Source: Brachypterus glaber (taxonomy: Eukaryota > Arthropoda > Insecta > Coleoptera > Kateretidae). Taken from it: a stretch of 64,000 nucleotides of DNA. The stretch covers positions 4,278,001 to 4,342,000 of the forward strand of contig OY294051.1 in the NCBI GenBank assembly GCA_958510825.1, written 5' to 3'. How positions within the stretch are numbered: the stretch's first letter is position 1; each line of letters begins with the position of its first letter. Under the pieces are notes generated by a model that worked only from the letters and a program-made list of their open reading frames with translations, did no database searches and was not told the DNA's origin. The translations under genes were made by a program, and so were the position numbers. Positions 36,101 to 46,319 of the stretch are shown here, piece after piece.

Positions 36101-39100
36101 CCTAAAGTTAGGTTTTGTTTTGATATAACCCAGGTTTAAGTGACATAAACCATCAAACTCGAACGATTACATTTATTCTGAGATTAAGAAAAATAAACTT
36201 GGTTTAAAAAATGGTGCAACAGCGAAACGTCAATTAACTCTTAAACCATTAACTTAATCCGAGTTTAAGCTTAAATCATGTTTGGTGCAAGTGGCCCTTA
36301 GTGGGTTAAAGTAAATTTTTATCCAACACAACTTTACTTTACTAATACATTTTTAATTTTGACATAACCTTGGGTACATACAACTTTTTTTTTGCGCTGG
36401 CTACATCGATACAACATATCTATATAAGCTAAAATAAATTATAATAGTAAACACGATCATCATTCATAAAAAGTCACCCAAATCATCAACAACTTCACCA
36501 AAATCATCCTAAATCACCAGTTACCAAAATTTTGTACATAATTTAATGCCTTCATTCGGTTTTGGTGTGATTTTCTAGGTTCGCGCGCCATTACTAACTA
36601 GTATACTCAAAGATGACAAAAACTCATCATGTAAGTAAAATTCAGGTATTGGAAAGTATTGGGCTTCCCATGGGGAAGTTTAGTCCATATTAGTTCAATT
36701 CAACAAACTAACACGATTCACTCACCGCAGTAATGGAAGAATCCAGCGCATGCGCACTGATTTTATTATTTTTGTTTTGACGTATGCCAAAAATTATTTT
36801 AAGGTTATGTTACATTCTTTTGCAGAATTTTACAAAAATATCTACTTTTTTCTTTGCAAGCTAACAGTTTTTTTATAATTGGCTAAAAGTACTCGCTTTT
36901 AATAGTATTTTCGTAAAAAAAATGCGGAATATTCATTAATAAACAAGAAATTAATTTTTTAAAAGTACAAAATTCGAGTTTGTATCATACGGCCGAAATT
37001 TGAATAAAACAATGAATTTCTTATGCATATTGTTACAGCAGGTGAGCATTTATTTTTTAATTAGCTAAAGCTAAATTATTTAGCCTAAATATAATCCTAA
37101 AAAAAACCAAACCAGCAAACTACCAAACCAAACCATTATTAACGTAAACCAACGCCTCCCATTAAAAAAATAAAAAAACACCAAACCAGCAAACTACCAA
37201 ACCAAACCATTGTTAACGTAAACCAACGCCTCCCATTTAAAAAAAAAAAACCAAACCAGCAAACTACCAAACCAAACCAAACCATTGTTAACGTAAACCA
37301 ACGCCCCCATTAAAAAAATCAAACAAAAATTCGTGAGTATTTAAACAATCTTTTGCTATATATTCTAACAAAAAAACTGGATTTTCCGCACCTAATTATA
37401 TTCAAGACAGTAAGTTTAAGTAATAAAACCAGAAATCAGTGCAAAAATATAGTTCATTTTTGTGGACCTGATGCGCACCGTAACCCCACTCACATTAAAC
37501 TATTTCATAAAACTACATATGCCTAAACGGAAGCCACTTTTGACATCCGTCAAAACAAAAATAAGCAAACCAGTGCGCATGTGCTAGATTCTTCTCATTA
37601 ACGCGGTGAGTGTATCGTGAACTAACAACTCTTCTCTCTACAATACGCATACCGTTAATATAAAGTATCGCCAACATCTCGGTTTGTTTGTAAACAAATA
37701 GTAGGTATATTCAAGCCTGAACAATAACAATTACCAGTAACTGTTATTGTTGTCCCTGTTAGAACAAAGCTGTGCGAGTAAGACAGACAAATGTATATGT
37801 TGGCTACGTTTTTGTCAGTTTTTACAAATGAAATGTCTATTCTAGAGAGAAGAGTTATTAGTTCGTTGGTTCAATTCAAATCATAGATATTATTATAAAT
37901 ATTCAATTCATAGATATAATTAGACATTTAGTTAGGAACATTTAAAATTCATCATTTTATAACTTCCTGTTCATCGTTATGGTATCATCGTCATTATAAT
38001 GTTATATGTTTAGTTTACGAAATATTACAAGCTTTCTTTGTATTTCTATTCCATTTTTAACTCGTCATTATCTTTATTTTAAACTTGGATCAGAAAAAAG
38101 AGGAATTTTGTAATATTTAAAAAAAATCACCAGTTTTTGTCTCTAGTTTTGGTTATGTATTCTACCGCTTTTGCTTTGTATAAATTGTGATCTTTAATCT
38201 GTGATTTGTGTTTTGTGAATGCTTATTTGTGTGTTTATTAACAGTAGGTAAATTTTATTAAAATAAAACTTAATTTTTTTACGACCACAAAAATGACACG
38301 TACTTTTAGTACTCAGTACTATACTGCCCTGTTAAACTAAAGGGAGTAAGTGACATTTGTCAATAGCAGCGTTTTCAAAATATTACATCAGGGTTGACAA
38401 ATGCGACAAATGCACTTACTGGTGAGTTGCGTTCCGTGGGCGGAACTGGAAACAACTCTACGGTGCGATTGGTAATTCATTTAACGGTGTTTAGTCACAG
38501 CCAGACTATTTTATGTTAAAATGTGATTGTTAAGAAAATATCTATACTACGAAACCGTTCTACATATTTAAATTGATTTCAATTGAATATTTGATGTTTG
38601 TGATGTACTTTTGTGGATTAACCACGTTTTTTTTTTGTGAGGTTATGTTAATAAGAAATTATATTTAGTTGAAACGATTAGAGAGACTCGCTTCAAGTCT
38701 CTAATACTTGTACCTGGTCAAAAAGAACGAGAGTCTAGACCATTAAGTCCTTTTGGGCACTTTAATTTAGTGTCCAAAAGGAAATTTTGAAGAAGAAGAA
38801 GAAGAAGAATGCACTTACTGTCCTTTGCTTTAACAGGGCAGTATAAGTATTTATGCAGGCAATCTACCTTCATGATTTTTGCACTATTTTATTATTTCAT
38901 TTATGGTCGTAGAAAAAATAGTGTGCATTATTCGTTTTGTAACTGGTCGTATAATTCTATGTAATAATAATTTTGCATGTTGCATATAAAATATTAAATT
39001 AAATATTAAGGAATATATTTTTTTCCATAATAAGTCATTGAAATTTAGCACGAGTAGAATGCTATACTTTTTTTATAACTTCACAAATGTACTGTAAATC

Positions 39101-40171
39101 TCTCGTCGAAATTTTGGGTTTTGTTTATTACTTGTTTTCAACAAAGCCGGACTTTTTAACCCATTTGTTACGACCCAAACGGACGTAAACGACCCATGTG
39201 CGGTGTGTTTTTTTTAAGTATCACTATCAGCCATGTTTGGGAGTTCACAGAAAAAAAATCTACTAACGGCAATAATTTTTCGAGGGCCAAAATCGTCGCA
39301 ACCACGCTCACAATAGTACGTTTTTAGCGCACGAGTACAAGTTTAGAAAACAAGCCGCTCGTGGCGAGTTTCTTAAAGTACTAGTGCTCTAAAAACGTGT
39401 GTTTCTGGCGTTATTAACAGAGATATCACTATGAAATTTTTACCAGTCAATATACCTTCAAGTTACCTCCAATTGACCCTAAATAAAAGTTTTCTAATGT
39501 GTACATACACTCCCACTTCCACCCAACCAAACAAATTCAGTATTTGTTCTTTGTTGAACAAATACAATATTTACTTGGCCCGGCGAAAAGTGTAACTATA
39601 TTATTTTTATTAAAGAAATTACTGGCGCCATCTAAATTTTAGTAGAATTATCTTATTCTACAGATTCACATTAGCTATGTTTGTTCGTGCCGCTCACTGC
39701 TACACTTTCCGGCCAACCAAATAAATACTGTATTTGTTGTATGAAAAACAAATACAGTATTTATTTGGTTGGCTGGAAAGTGTAGCACAAATGAGATAGA
39801 GATAGGGTAGACGTCTTTTGTTTCATAATTCTAGTTGTAGAGAGCTCCATTGAAGGTAACTTGGTTAATAACGCCAAAAATCATCTGATTAGTCGGCACA
39901 ACCTGTATACAACTCCAAATAATCTCGGGCTTTTAAAATCATGGAAAAGCTATTATTGAAATCCAACATCAAAAACCCATAAAAAAAATGATGATTTAGT
40001 TATTATTTACCAGCTTATACGTTTGATGTTGATTTTTTCAGTTCTTCTCACGCGGCCAACAGGACTCCATATAGCCATCCCAGCCAAGCCAACCAGCCGA
40101 GAAAAAGCAAGAACCTCAAGACGGTCTCGGATTCAGGGGCCGCCCCTGACTCCCCACCGTCGGATGCGTAA
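28185..40171 (+). CDS. Mlf: Myeloid leukemia factor (Mlf)
   Basis: Four constitutive exons: 28185-28237, 30126-30334, 30714-31164 and 40042-40171 (TAA). Phases agree, giving 280 aa. The protein starts MSLFSSLMGDMEDDPIFG and continues SHMRTMRQMNSMMNSLF, a Met/Gly-rich stretch, and the family core RVAPGGVKETQKTV..KKMAIGHHIGERAHIIEKE..EREDFINLD, which is the diagnostic MLF block. MLF proteins shuttle between nucleus and cytoplasm, act as co-chaperone-like regulators of transcription factors, and affect haematopoiesis. The serine-containing 14-3-3 motif of human MLF1 (RSFSEP) corresponds to NSLFADP here and lacks the key serine. The exons are notably GC-richer than the introns. The last intron (8.9 kb) contains a candidate cassette exon and many transposons. 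It is divergent from Sec31. Confidence 0.93.
29673..29991. mobile_element. Harbinger-like MITE in Mlf intron 1
   Basis: A 319-bp element with long inverted ends: GGGAATGTTCAAGTATTATG at left and the inverse ending TACTTAAACGTTCCC at right. The flanking duplication is TAA (29670-29672 and 29992-29994). A 3-bp TWA duplication with GGG ends fits PIF/Harbinger. Related copies are at 48889-49111 and, with only a left end, at 48276. Confidence 0.8.
30335..30352 (+). other. Mlf: Optional 18-nt extension of Mlf exon 2 (tandem in-frame donors)
   Basis: Two donors, CAAG/GTACCC and CAAG/GTACCT, lie 18 nt apart with the same upstream word TTTACAAG or TCTACAAG. Use of the second adds six residues (GTHALQ) and keeps the frame into exon 3. 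The block looks like a local duplication of the exon edge. Confidence 0.4.
30391..30612. repeat. Minisatellite, unit about 17 bp, in Mlf intron 2
   Basis: About a dozen units of ACTTACCCCAAATACAA with small indels fill more than half of the 379-bp intron between Mlf exons 2 and 3. Confidence 0.85.
31702..32255. mobile_element. MITE with about 70-bp terminal inverted repeats, TA duplication
   Basis: 554 bp bounded by TA on both sides. The ends CAGCCTGTTCCAGAACTCGC and the inverse remain nearly perfect for about 70 bp, including TACAGAAATTTGA and AACCCTCTGGAAAATATGAA. TA targeting suggests a Tc1/mariner-type enzyme. It lies in the long Mlf intron. Confidence 0.85.
32650..33112 (+). mobile_element. 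5'-truncated non-LTR retrotransposon with (AAT)n tail
   Basis: A plus-strand frame from about 32661 to 32925 reads FKIINGYYNCDLHLFHF, then LRGHHHKITKERCSK, then NFLPNRIAFSWNRLSENTI, then INQFKNRLDDEM, and a stop. This is the typical C-terminus of a CR1/L2-like reverse-transcriptase ORF. A 3' UTR follows with an (AAT)n microsatellite tail at 33078-33110. It is in the long Mlf intron in the gene's own orientation. It differs in sequence and tail from the fragment at 22470-22990. Confidence 0.8.
34345..34443 (+). CDS. Mlf: Candidate Mlf cassette exon (33 codons)
   Basis: A 99-nt segment bounded by TGTGTGATAG/TCG and GCCAG/GTAGGG. It enters and leaves in phase 2, the phase of the Mlf exon 3 to exon 4 junction, so it can be included without disturbing the frame. 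It encodes SRRQRDHAPPMLTGRRSIRS followed by PKLAITSSSNSQA, a basic, Ser-rich stretch like the neighbouring Mlf C-terminal sequence, and is GC-rich like the other Mlf exons. The acceptor pyrimidine tract is weak, which suits an alternative exon. With it Mlf would be 313 aa. Confidence 0.55.
35427..36297 (-). mobile_element. PIF/Harbinger element with transposase remnant
   Basis: 871 bp bounded by perfect inverted ends GGGCCACTTGCACCAA and TTGGTGCAAGTGGCCC, with the 3-bp duplication TTA on both sides (35424-35426, 36298-36300). Both features identify PIF/Harbinger. The minus strand (36073-35786) holds a 95-codon frame with FFQKFRLYKETVANILERI, similar to the N-terminal helical region of HARBI1-type transposases. 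The DDE catalytic core is absent, so the copy is internally deleted and immobile alone. A short plus-strand frame starting MDMPKEKDENKK at 35715 could be a scrap of the partner Myb-like protein, but this is weak. Confidence 0.88.
36701..37868. mobile_element. hAT-type element, about 1.17 kb
   Basis: Starts CAACAAACTAACACG, ends TTATTAGTTCGTTG, and is flanked by the 8-bp duplication GTTCAATT (36693-36700 and 37869-37876). The right 250 bp is homologous to the whole of the short element at 50330-50583, in inverted orientation. A second inverted pair (GATTCACTCACCGC / GCGGTGAGTGTATC) lies inside. No transposase frame is visible. Confidence 0.75.
37095..37320. repeat. Tandem repeat of about 75 bp, three units, inside the hAT element
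   Basis: Each unit contains ACCAAACCAGCAAACTACCA, then AACCATT(A/G)TTAACGTAAACC, then AACGCC and an A-rich spacer. Three units sit in the middle of the element at 36701-37868. Confidence 0.85.
38322..38842. mobile_element. MITE with ACTGCCCTGTTAAA ends
   Basis: Inverted ends ACTGCCCTGTTAAACTAAAG and CTTTGCTTTAACAGGGCAGT are next to TAT/ATA flanks. The first 100 bp resemble the shorter element at 9575-9711. A (GAA)n stretch is at 38790-38808. Confidence 0.7.
39407..39886. mobile_element. Inverted-end element holding double-hairpin MITE copy 2
   Basis: TGGCGTTATTAAC near 39408 and GTTAATAACGCCA near 39872 are inverse, as are ACCTTCAAGTTACC and GGTAACTT. Inside, 39502-39851 is copy 2 of the double-hairpin MITE also found at 25288 and 60529, so the outer element was invaded by the inner one. 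It ends about 150 bp before the last Mlf exon. Confidence 0.65.
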
Positions 40172-40932
40172 ATACTAATTTTAATATGTTGTTACAATTT
40201 TTAGTCCGGGAAATAAGATGCGTTTTTGGGTATTTTCAGGCGTAAAAATACAGGAAAGACAAGAAAAATTTCAAAATTCAGGGCATAAACCAGCTAAAAC
40301 TGAAGATATAAAAGTTTTTTTTTTTGAGATATTTAGTCTTTTCGCCAATCCACTGACTACAATTTACAATTTAACAAAGAACCTTATAAGAATTGGCCCT
40401 CTCAGCGAATCCGACAAAGGGTCATTTCCCATAAGGTTCTGACCCGGTCCTTTACAAAATAATTACATAGTTACACATTGAAACAAAATTTCAAAACATT
40501 GATTCTATATTTACAAACCTAATTTCTAAAAAAACTTAATGTAAAAGAACCTTAAACATAATGTTTAAAAAAAGTCAGCTTACATAAGCTAGAATAGTCG
40601 AAAAAAAGGGATTGGGATTTGATACGTCCAGACGATTCCCAATTTCCGAGCAAAACTCAAAGAATAACAGAAGTTAGTGGCCAATTATTCGTAAGAAAAA
40701 AGCCAAAAACTAATTTGGAATTGAAACTGGAAAATGTTCAAAAATTACTAAACCAAAAGAATGAAGTGCAAAATTATAAGCCTTGCTTTAAATTACATTG
40801 AAGTAAATATTCGTAGAGAATCTATAGTTCTAAATAATTAAAGTGACACAAAAAAATTAAAAATAGTAACACATTCGCAACGCCGTAACCCACCGCTGGG
40901 TCACGTTAGGTTTTGCTGGGTTTCTCTTGCAG

Positions 40933-41119
40933 GCCGTATTTTGGCAATATTAGTCTTACAGCCGTACTTATAATATCAAAAGTCTTTGAAATAAACGTAG
41001 ATTTTTACAAGCAAATGCAACACCCGCCGGTGGACGTGCACGTCACTAATAAAACCCGGGATGGCCCACATATGTGTCTTTGCGACGTCAAGAACGTGCT
41101 ACAGATCTTGTTTAGTTGA
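40933..41119 (+). CDS. Candidate terminal coding exon of unknown protein, possibly an alternative Mlf end
   Basis: A strong acceptor (GGGTTTCTCTTGCAG/GCCG) opens a 61-codon frame to TGA: PYFGNISLTAVLIISKVFEI, then NVDFYKQMQHPPVDVHVTNK, then TRDGPHMCLCDVKNVLQILF and one Ser. It is GC-richer than its surroundings and ends in good coding style. It enters in phase 2. This matches splicing from Mlf exon 3, from the cassette exon, or from an internal donor GATGC/GTAAAT at 40168 just before the Mlf stop. An AATAAA lies at 41386-41391. I do not recognise the protein; it could instead be the last exon of another gene. Confidence 0.35.
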
Positions 41120-41598
41120 ATTTGAAGAATTTCCGCAAAAACGGTATTGAATTTCCCGGACTATTTGGAGTGAATTATACAAAAAAGAGTATGTATTTTG
41201 AAATTTGAATGGAACGAATAATTTTCTTAGCACAATTATGAGTGATCTTTTTAGTTTTATCGACTTGCCAAGTGTAACAAACTGACTTTTCGTCAAAAGT
41301 GCGGGAAAATTCTATCAAAAATATTTTGTAACCTGTAAACTGATATTTTGTAAAATTGACTGAAAAAATAGATATCGCCTTATGAAATAAAATTTAAGAT
41401 TTAATGTTAATGAGAAATTAGTTATATCACTATCTAAACACTATTCACTATTATTTTCGATCACAGGTCATTTGTAACAAAAAGACTGTTGCTAATAGTA
41501 ACGGTCTGTATAAATTCTGTGTAAAATTACAGTGAATCCATTGTAAATTTAAATGAAATTTGCATATTCCTGTAAATTTGCAGCAGTAGCAACAAAAA

Positions 41599-44050
41599 AC
41601 ATAAGTAGGGTTGCTACATCCTGCAACACTTCTCGAGAACCGCTGTTAAATATAGTGACCCTAGAAATAGGAGAAGAAGAAGAAAAGAAGAAGAAATCTG
41701 TTTTTAAAGTTCAATTGTTGACGTTACGTTACGTTGTTGACGTGATAACTATTATTACGTAAGTTGCTCTGTAACGTACCATCAACAAATTGAAAATTTT
41801 AAACAAACAAGTCTAGTTTCACATAAAGTGGGCTAGTCAAAAACATAAGTAGGGTTGCTACATCTAGAGGCAGTCTCCGAGAACTGCTGCTAAATATAGT
41901 GACCCTAGAAATAAGGGGAAGATGAAGAAAAAAGAAAGAAGAAGAAATCCGTTTGGAAAGTTCAATTTTTGACGTTACGTTACGTTGTTTGCGTGATAAC
42001 TATTATCACGTAAGTTGCTCTGTAACGTACCATTAACAAATTGAAATTTTTTAACAAACAAGTCTAGTTTCACATAAAGTGGGCTAGTCAAAAACATAAG
42101 TAGGGTTTCTACATCTAGGGGCAGTTCTCGAGAACTGCTGCTAAATATAGTGACCCTAGCAATAAGGGGAAGATGAAGAAAAAAGAAAGAAGAAGAAATC
42201 CGTTTGGAAAGTTCAATTTTTGACGTTACGTTACGTTGTTTACGTGATAACTATTATCACGTAAGTTGCTCTGTAACGTACCATCAACAAATTGAAAATT
42301 TTAAACAAATAAGTCTAGTTTCACATAAAGTGGGCTAGTAAAAAACATTAGTAGGGTTGCTAAATCTTGCGGCAGTTCTTTGGAACCGCTGCTAAATATA
42401 GTGCCCTAGAAATGAGAGGAAGATGAAGAAAAAAGAACGAAGAAGAAGAAATCCGTTTGGAAAGTTCAATTTTTGACGTTACGTTACGTTGTTTGCGTGA
42501 TAACTATTATCACGTAAGTTGCTCTGTAACGTACCATCAACAAATTGAAAATTTTAAACAAACAAGTCTAGTTTCACATAAAGTGGGCTAGTCAAAAACA
42601 GTAGGGTTGCTAAATCTTGCGGTAGTTTTTTGGAACCGCTGCTAAATATAGTGCCCTACAAATAAGAGGAAGATGAAGAAAAAAGAATGAAGAAAAAGAA
42701 ATCCGTTTGGAAAGTTCAATTTTTGACGTTACGTTGCGTTGTTTACGTGATAACTATTATCACGTAAGTTGCTCTGTAACGTACCATCAACAAATTGAAA
42801 ATTTTAAACAAACAAGTCTAGTTTCACATAAAGTGGGCTAGTCAAAAACAGTAGGGTTGCTAAATATTGCGGTAGTTTTTTGGAACCGCTGCTATATATA
42901 GTACCCTAGAAATAAGAGGAAGATGAAGAAAAAAGAATGAAGAAGAAGAAATCAGTTTGGAATGTTCAATTTTTGACGTTACGTTACGTTGTTTACGTGA
43001 TAACTATTATCACGTAAGTGCTCTGTAACGTACCATCAACAAATTGAAAATTTTAATCACACAAGTCTAGTTTCACATAAAGTGGGCTAGTCAAAAACAT
43101 TAGTAGGGTTGCTAAATCTTGTGGTAGTTCTTTGGAACCGCTGCTAAATATAGTGACCCTAGAAATAAGGGGAAGATGAAGAAAAAAGAAAGAAGAAGAA
43201 ATCCGTTTGGAAAGTTCAATTTTTGACGTTACGTTACGTTGTTTGCGTGATAACTATTATCACGTAAGTTGCTCTGTAACGTACCATCAACAAATTGAAA
43301 TTTTTAAACAAACAAGTCTAGTTTCACATAGAGTGGGCTAGTCAAAAACAGTAGGGTTGCTAAATCTTGCGGTAGTTTTTTGGAACCGCTGCTAAATATA
43401 GTGCCCTACAAATAAGAGGAAGATGAAGAAAAAAGAATGAAGAAGAAGAAATCCGTTTGGAAAGTTCAATTTTTGACGTTACGTTGCGTTGTTTACGTGA
43501 TAACTATTATCACGTAAGTTGCTCTGTAACGTACCATCAACAAATTGAAAATTTTAAACAAACAAGTCTAGTTTCACATAAAGTGGGCTAGTCAAAAACA
43601 TTAGTAGGGTTGCTAAATCTTGTGGTAGTTCTTTGGAACCGCTGCTAAATATAGTGCCCTAGAAATAAGAGGAAGATGAAGAAAAAAGAATGAAGAAGAA
43701 GAAATCCGTTTGGAAAGTTCAATTTTTGATGTTTGATTTCCAACTATTATCACGTAAGTTGCTCTGTAACGTATCATCAACAAATTGAAATTTTTAAACA
43801 ACCACGTCTAGTTTCACATAAATGAAACTAGGCTAAACACCGAGTTACTACATACAGTAGCAGTTCTCGGGAACCGCTGCTAAATGTAAGAAATAAGAGG
43901 GAGAAGAAGAAAAGAAGAAATCCGTTTGGAAAGTTTAATTTTCAATGATACGTTACGTTGTTTACGTGATAACTATTATCACGTAAGTTGCACTGTAACG
44001 TATCACCAACAAATTGAAATTTTTAAACAACCACAACTAGTTTCACTTAA
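41599..44050. repeat. Satellite array, about 247-bp unit, ten copies
   Basis: Ten head-to-tail units, each with GTAGGGTTGCTA, then GAACCGCTGCTAAATATAGT, a purine-rich GAAGAAGAAGAAATCCG block, GACGTTACGTTACGTTG, the perfect dyad ACGTGATAA-CTA-TTATCACGT, GCTCTGTAACGTACCATC, and CTAGTTTCACATAAAGTGGG. Central units are nearly identical and the outer ones have diverged or shortened, as expected from unequal exchange. It starts about 480 bp after the 41119 stop and about 1.4 kb after the Mlf stop codon. No gene lies inside. Confidence 0.95.
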
Positions 44051-46310
44051 CTTAACTGGTGAAACAAGTTGGCCTGTCATATTTTAAATCAATATTTTTT
44101 TAACTGTTTTTAAGAGAAAAGGGCATTTTAACAATTTTTCAGAATAAAAAGTTAACGATTTTGGTTTTTTTTAAGCACTCCCGCACTTTTATTGTACAAG
44201 TCAGTTTAACAGAATTTTTGGTTAGACAGTGGTCAGTGACCATGAATCGTATTTTGGTTCTTACCGCCTAGTAATAATTTTAGGACTAAATGGGAGAATT
44301 TTGGGAATAACAAAAAAAAATACATTCCATATTATGGAATCATTAGTTTTTTTTTAAGATTTTATTTTTTTTTATTTTGTTCAAAAACTAGTTTTCCTCC
44401 ACAACTTCTCTATGCTAAAATAAATTCATCTGTTACATATAACGTAATTTTGATGAAATAGGGTACAACCCCCCTTTATTTTAGTGTCGTATCTTATTTT
44501 TAACTGACTTTCCAAAAAAGAGAGGTTCTTAATTTGACGTGTATCTTTTTTGGATGTTGGTCTTGAAACGAGAAGTTATGAAATTGATGTAATTTACATC
44601 AGTAGGTATTTTTTTCTTATTTTGAAGGCCTAGGTGTCCTAGGTTTTTTTTAATATAGTTTTATTACTAGGTTGGTATGACCAATATAAAACTAAGATTA
44701 AAACGTAAAGTGACAAACAACGGTAGTTTAAGTTTAAAATTAAGTTATTTATAGTTAAAATATAGTATATTTGTTCTTTTTTATATGTTTTTTTTTTGTT
44801 ATTGGTGTTCTTAGTTTAAGAGATGTAGCATAAGAAATATTTTTTTCCTAATATATCATATTTCAGCCATTTTGTGTGTTATTGTACTAGTCCATCGTCC
44901 ATTTTTTCTGTTGTACCGAAATAAAGATATTTACAAATATACATAACTTAAAAATATGATTTCTAAATGAGGTTTTTACCATTTTTTAGTTAAAGACTTG
45001 CTTGAGTGTCTAACGTCTAACTCTTTAACTTTACAATACAAAAAGAACCTTATCTTAATACCTTAATACCTAATACCTAACTTCACCTTTATTATTGAGT
45101 TATGTCTGCATGTAAAATAGAATCCTTGTTTTTCCTCATTAGGTAAAAGTGGACTGTTGGACTTCATTGAGAATGAGCAAATTATATTTTCATATTTTGA
45201 TTATAAAAAAAATGATGGCTACATGGTATCCAAAAGTAGATGTAGGCAGTTTTGTCAATGTGAAAATATAGTTGATTTTATTATATCATGTATTATACAA
45301 ATACCTACCTATCGCATATTTTTCCAAATTATTTTTTATTAAATACATGGTTGATGGTTGATTTCAGAAGGAATAAAATTCTACTGACGACGATTTCTAT
45401 TTTTAAATGTCAGCGTTAAAAAGGGCTCAGAGTTAAAATACGAAACGCAAAATTTTGCAAATGTTGACCTCTTCTCCCCCATGTAACGCTGAAACTCACT
45501 CCCCCCTATAAATACGTAACGAAAATAACCAAGACCCCCTATTTTTTCTTGTGTAAAAAAACAAATCGTTTTCATTTCTTTAAAAATATTAAAAAAAACG
45601 TTACATAACGCTAGATCAGACCTTTGGTACGCATCATAATCTCTAGCGTAACGGGATAGGCAGGTTTGTAAGGTAGTTCCTGCGGAACCACTCAAACTAC
45701 CCACCTACCCTAACAAACCTACCTATCTAGTGCTCTACGTTACGCTAAGCACTAAGCGTTACGTATTTTAATTATGCACCCAAAATAAAAATCGATCTGA
45801 CATGTGGTTTTTATATTAATTCCGAATAACCGAAATTATATTAATTTTTGAAAATCTGTATTGTAAAAAATCAAATTATGCTGTTTATGTATTTACTATG
45901 TTGTTAACAATGGAAAAAAGTCATGTTTTTGAAAATTTTAATTACCATAAAATCACAATGGAGACCTTACCTATTATTTTCTTGTTAGCTTATGCCGCCA
46001 TTTTGCATTTTCGCACAGAAATATTTTAGTTTTAATTTTAAAATTGTTTAAAAATTAGAAAGTGCAATGACTTTTTTGACAAAATAAAAGTTACAATTTT
46101 AAATTCCTTTGGTTTCAAAATAGTTTCAAATAAAAATTAGTCAAATGATATCTTCCCCAAAAATTAAATCCGAGTTTTCTTTTTTTTATTTTTCTGTCGT
46201 TAACAATATTTATAGTTAATTTCATGTATTATATAGAATCTAAGTCTGTAACTCATTTAGGATAAATAAAATTATATATTCAAATAACTATCTTTTAATA
46301 TATTCCATTT
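44051..46310. other. AT-rich intergenic DNA
   Basis: No gene recognised. An imperfect inverted pair at about 45645-45745 (AGCGTAACGGGATAGGCAGG against the inverse around CTACCTATCTAG..CGTTACGCT) may be the end of a decayed transposon; the minus-strand frame at 45381-45704 runs into it and shows no known domain. Confidence 0.5.
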
Positions 46311-46319
46311 ATAGTATAT

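Noticed and set aside
41553..41762. 69-codon plus-strand frame
   Set aside because: It coincides with the first satellite unit and is not kept open in the other units.
45381..45704. 107-codon minus-strand frame
   Set aside because: It runs through an imperfect inverted repeat and has no recognisable domain or splice context.
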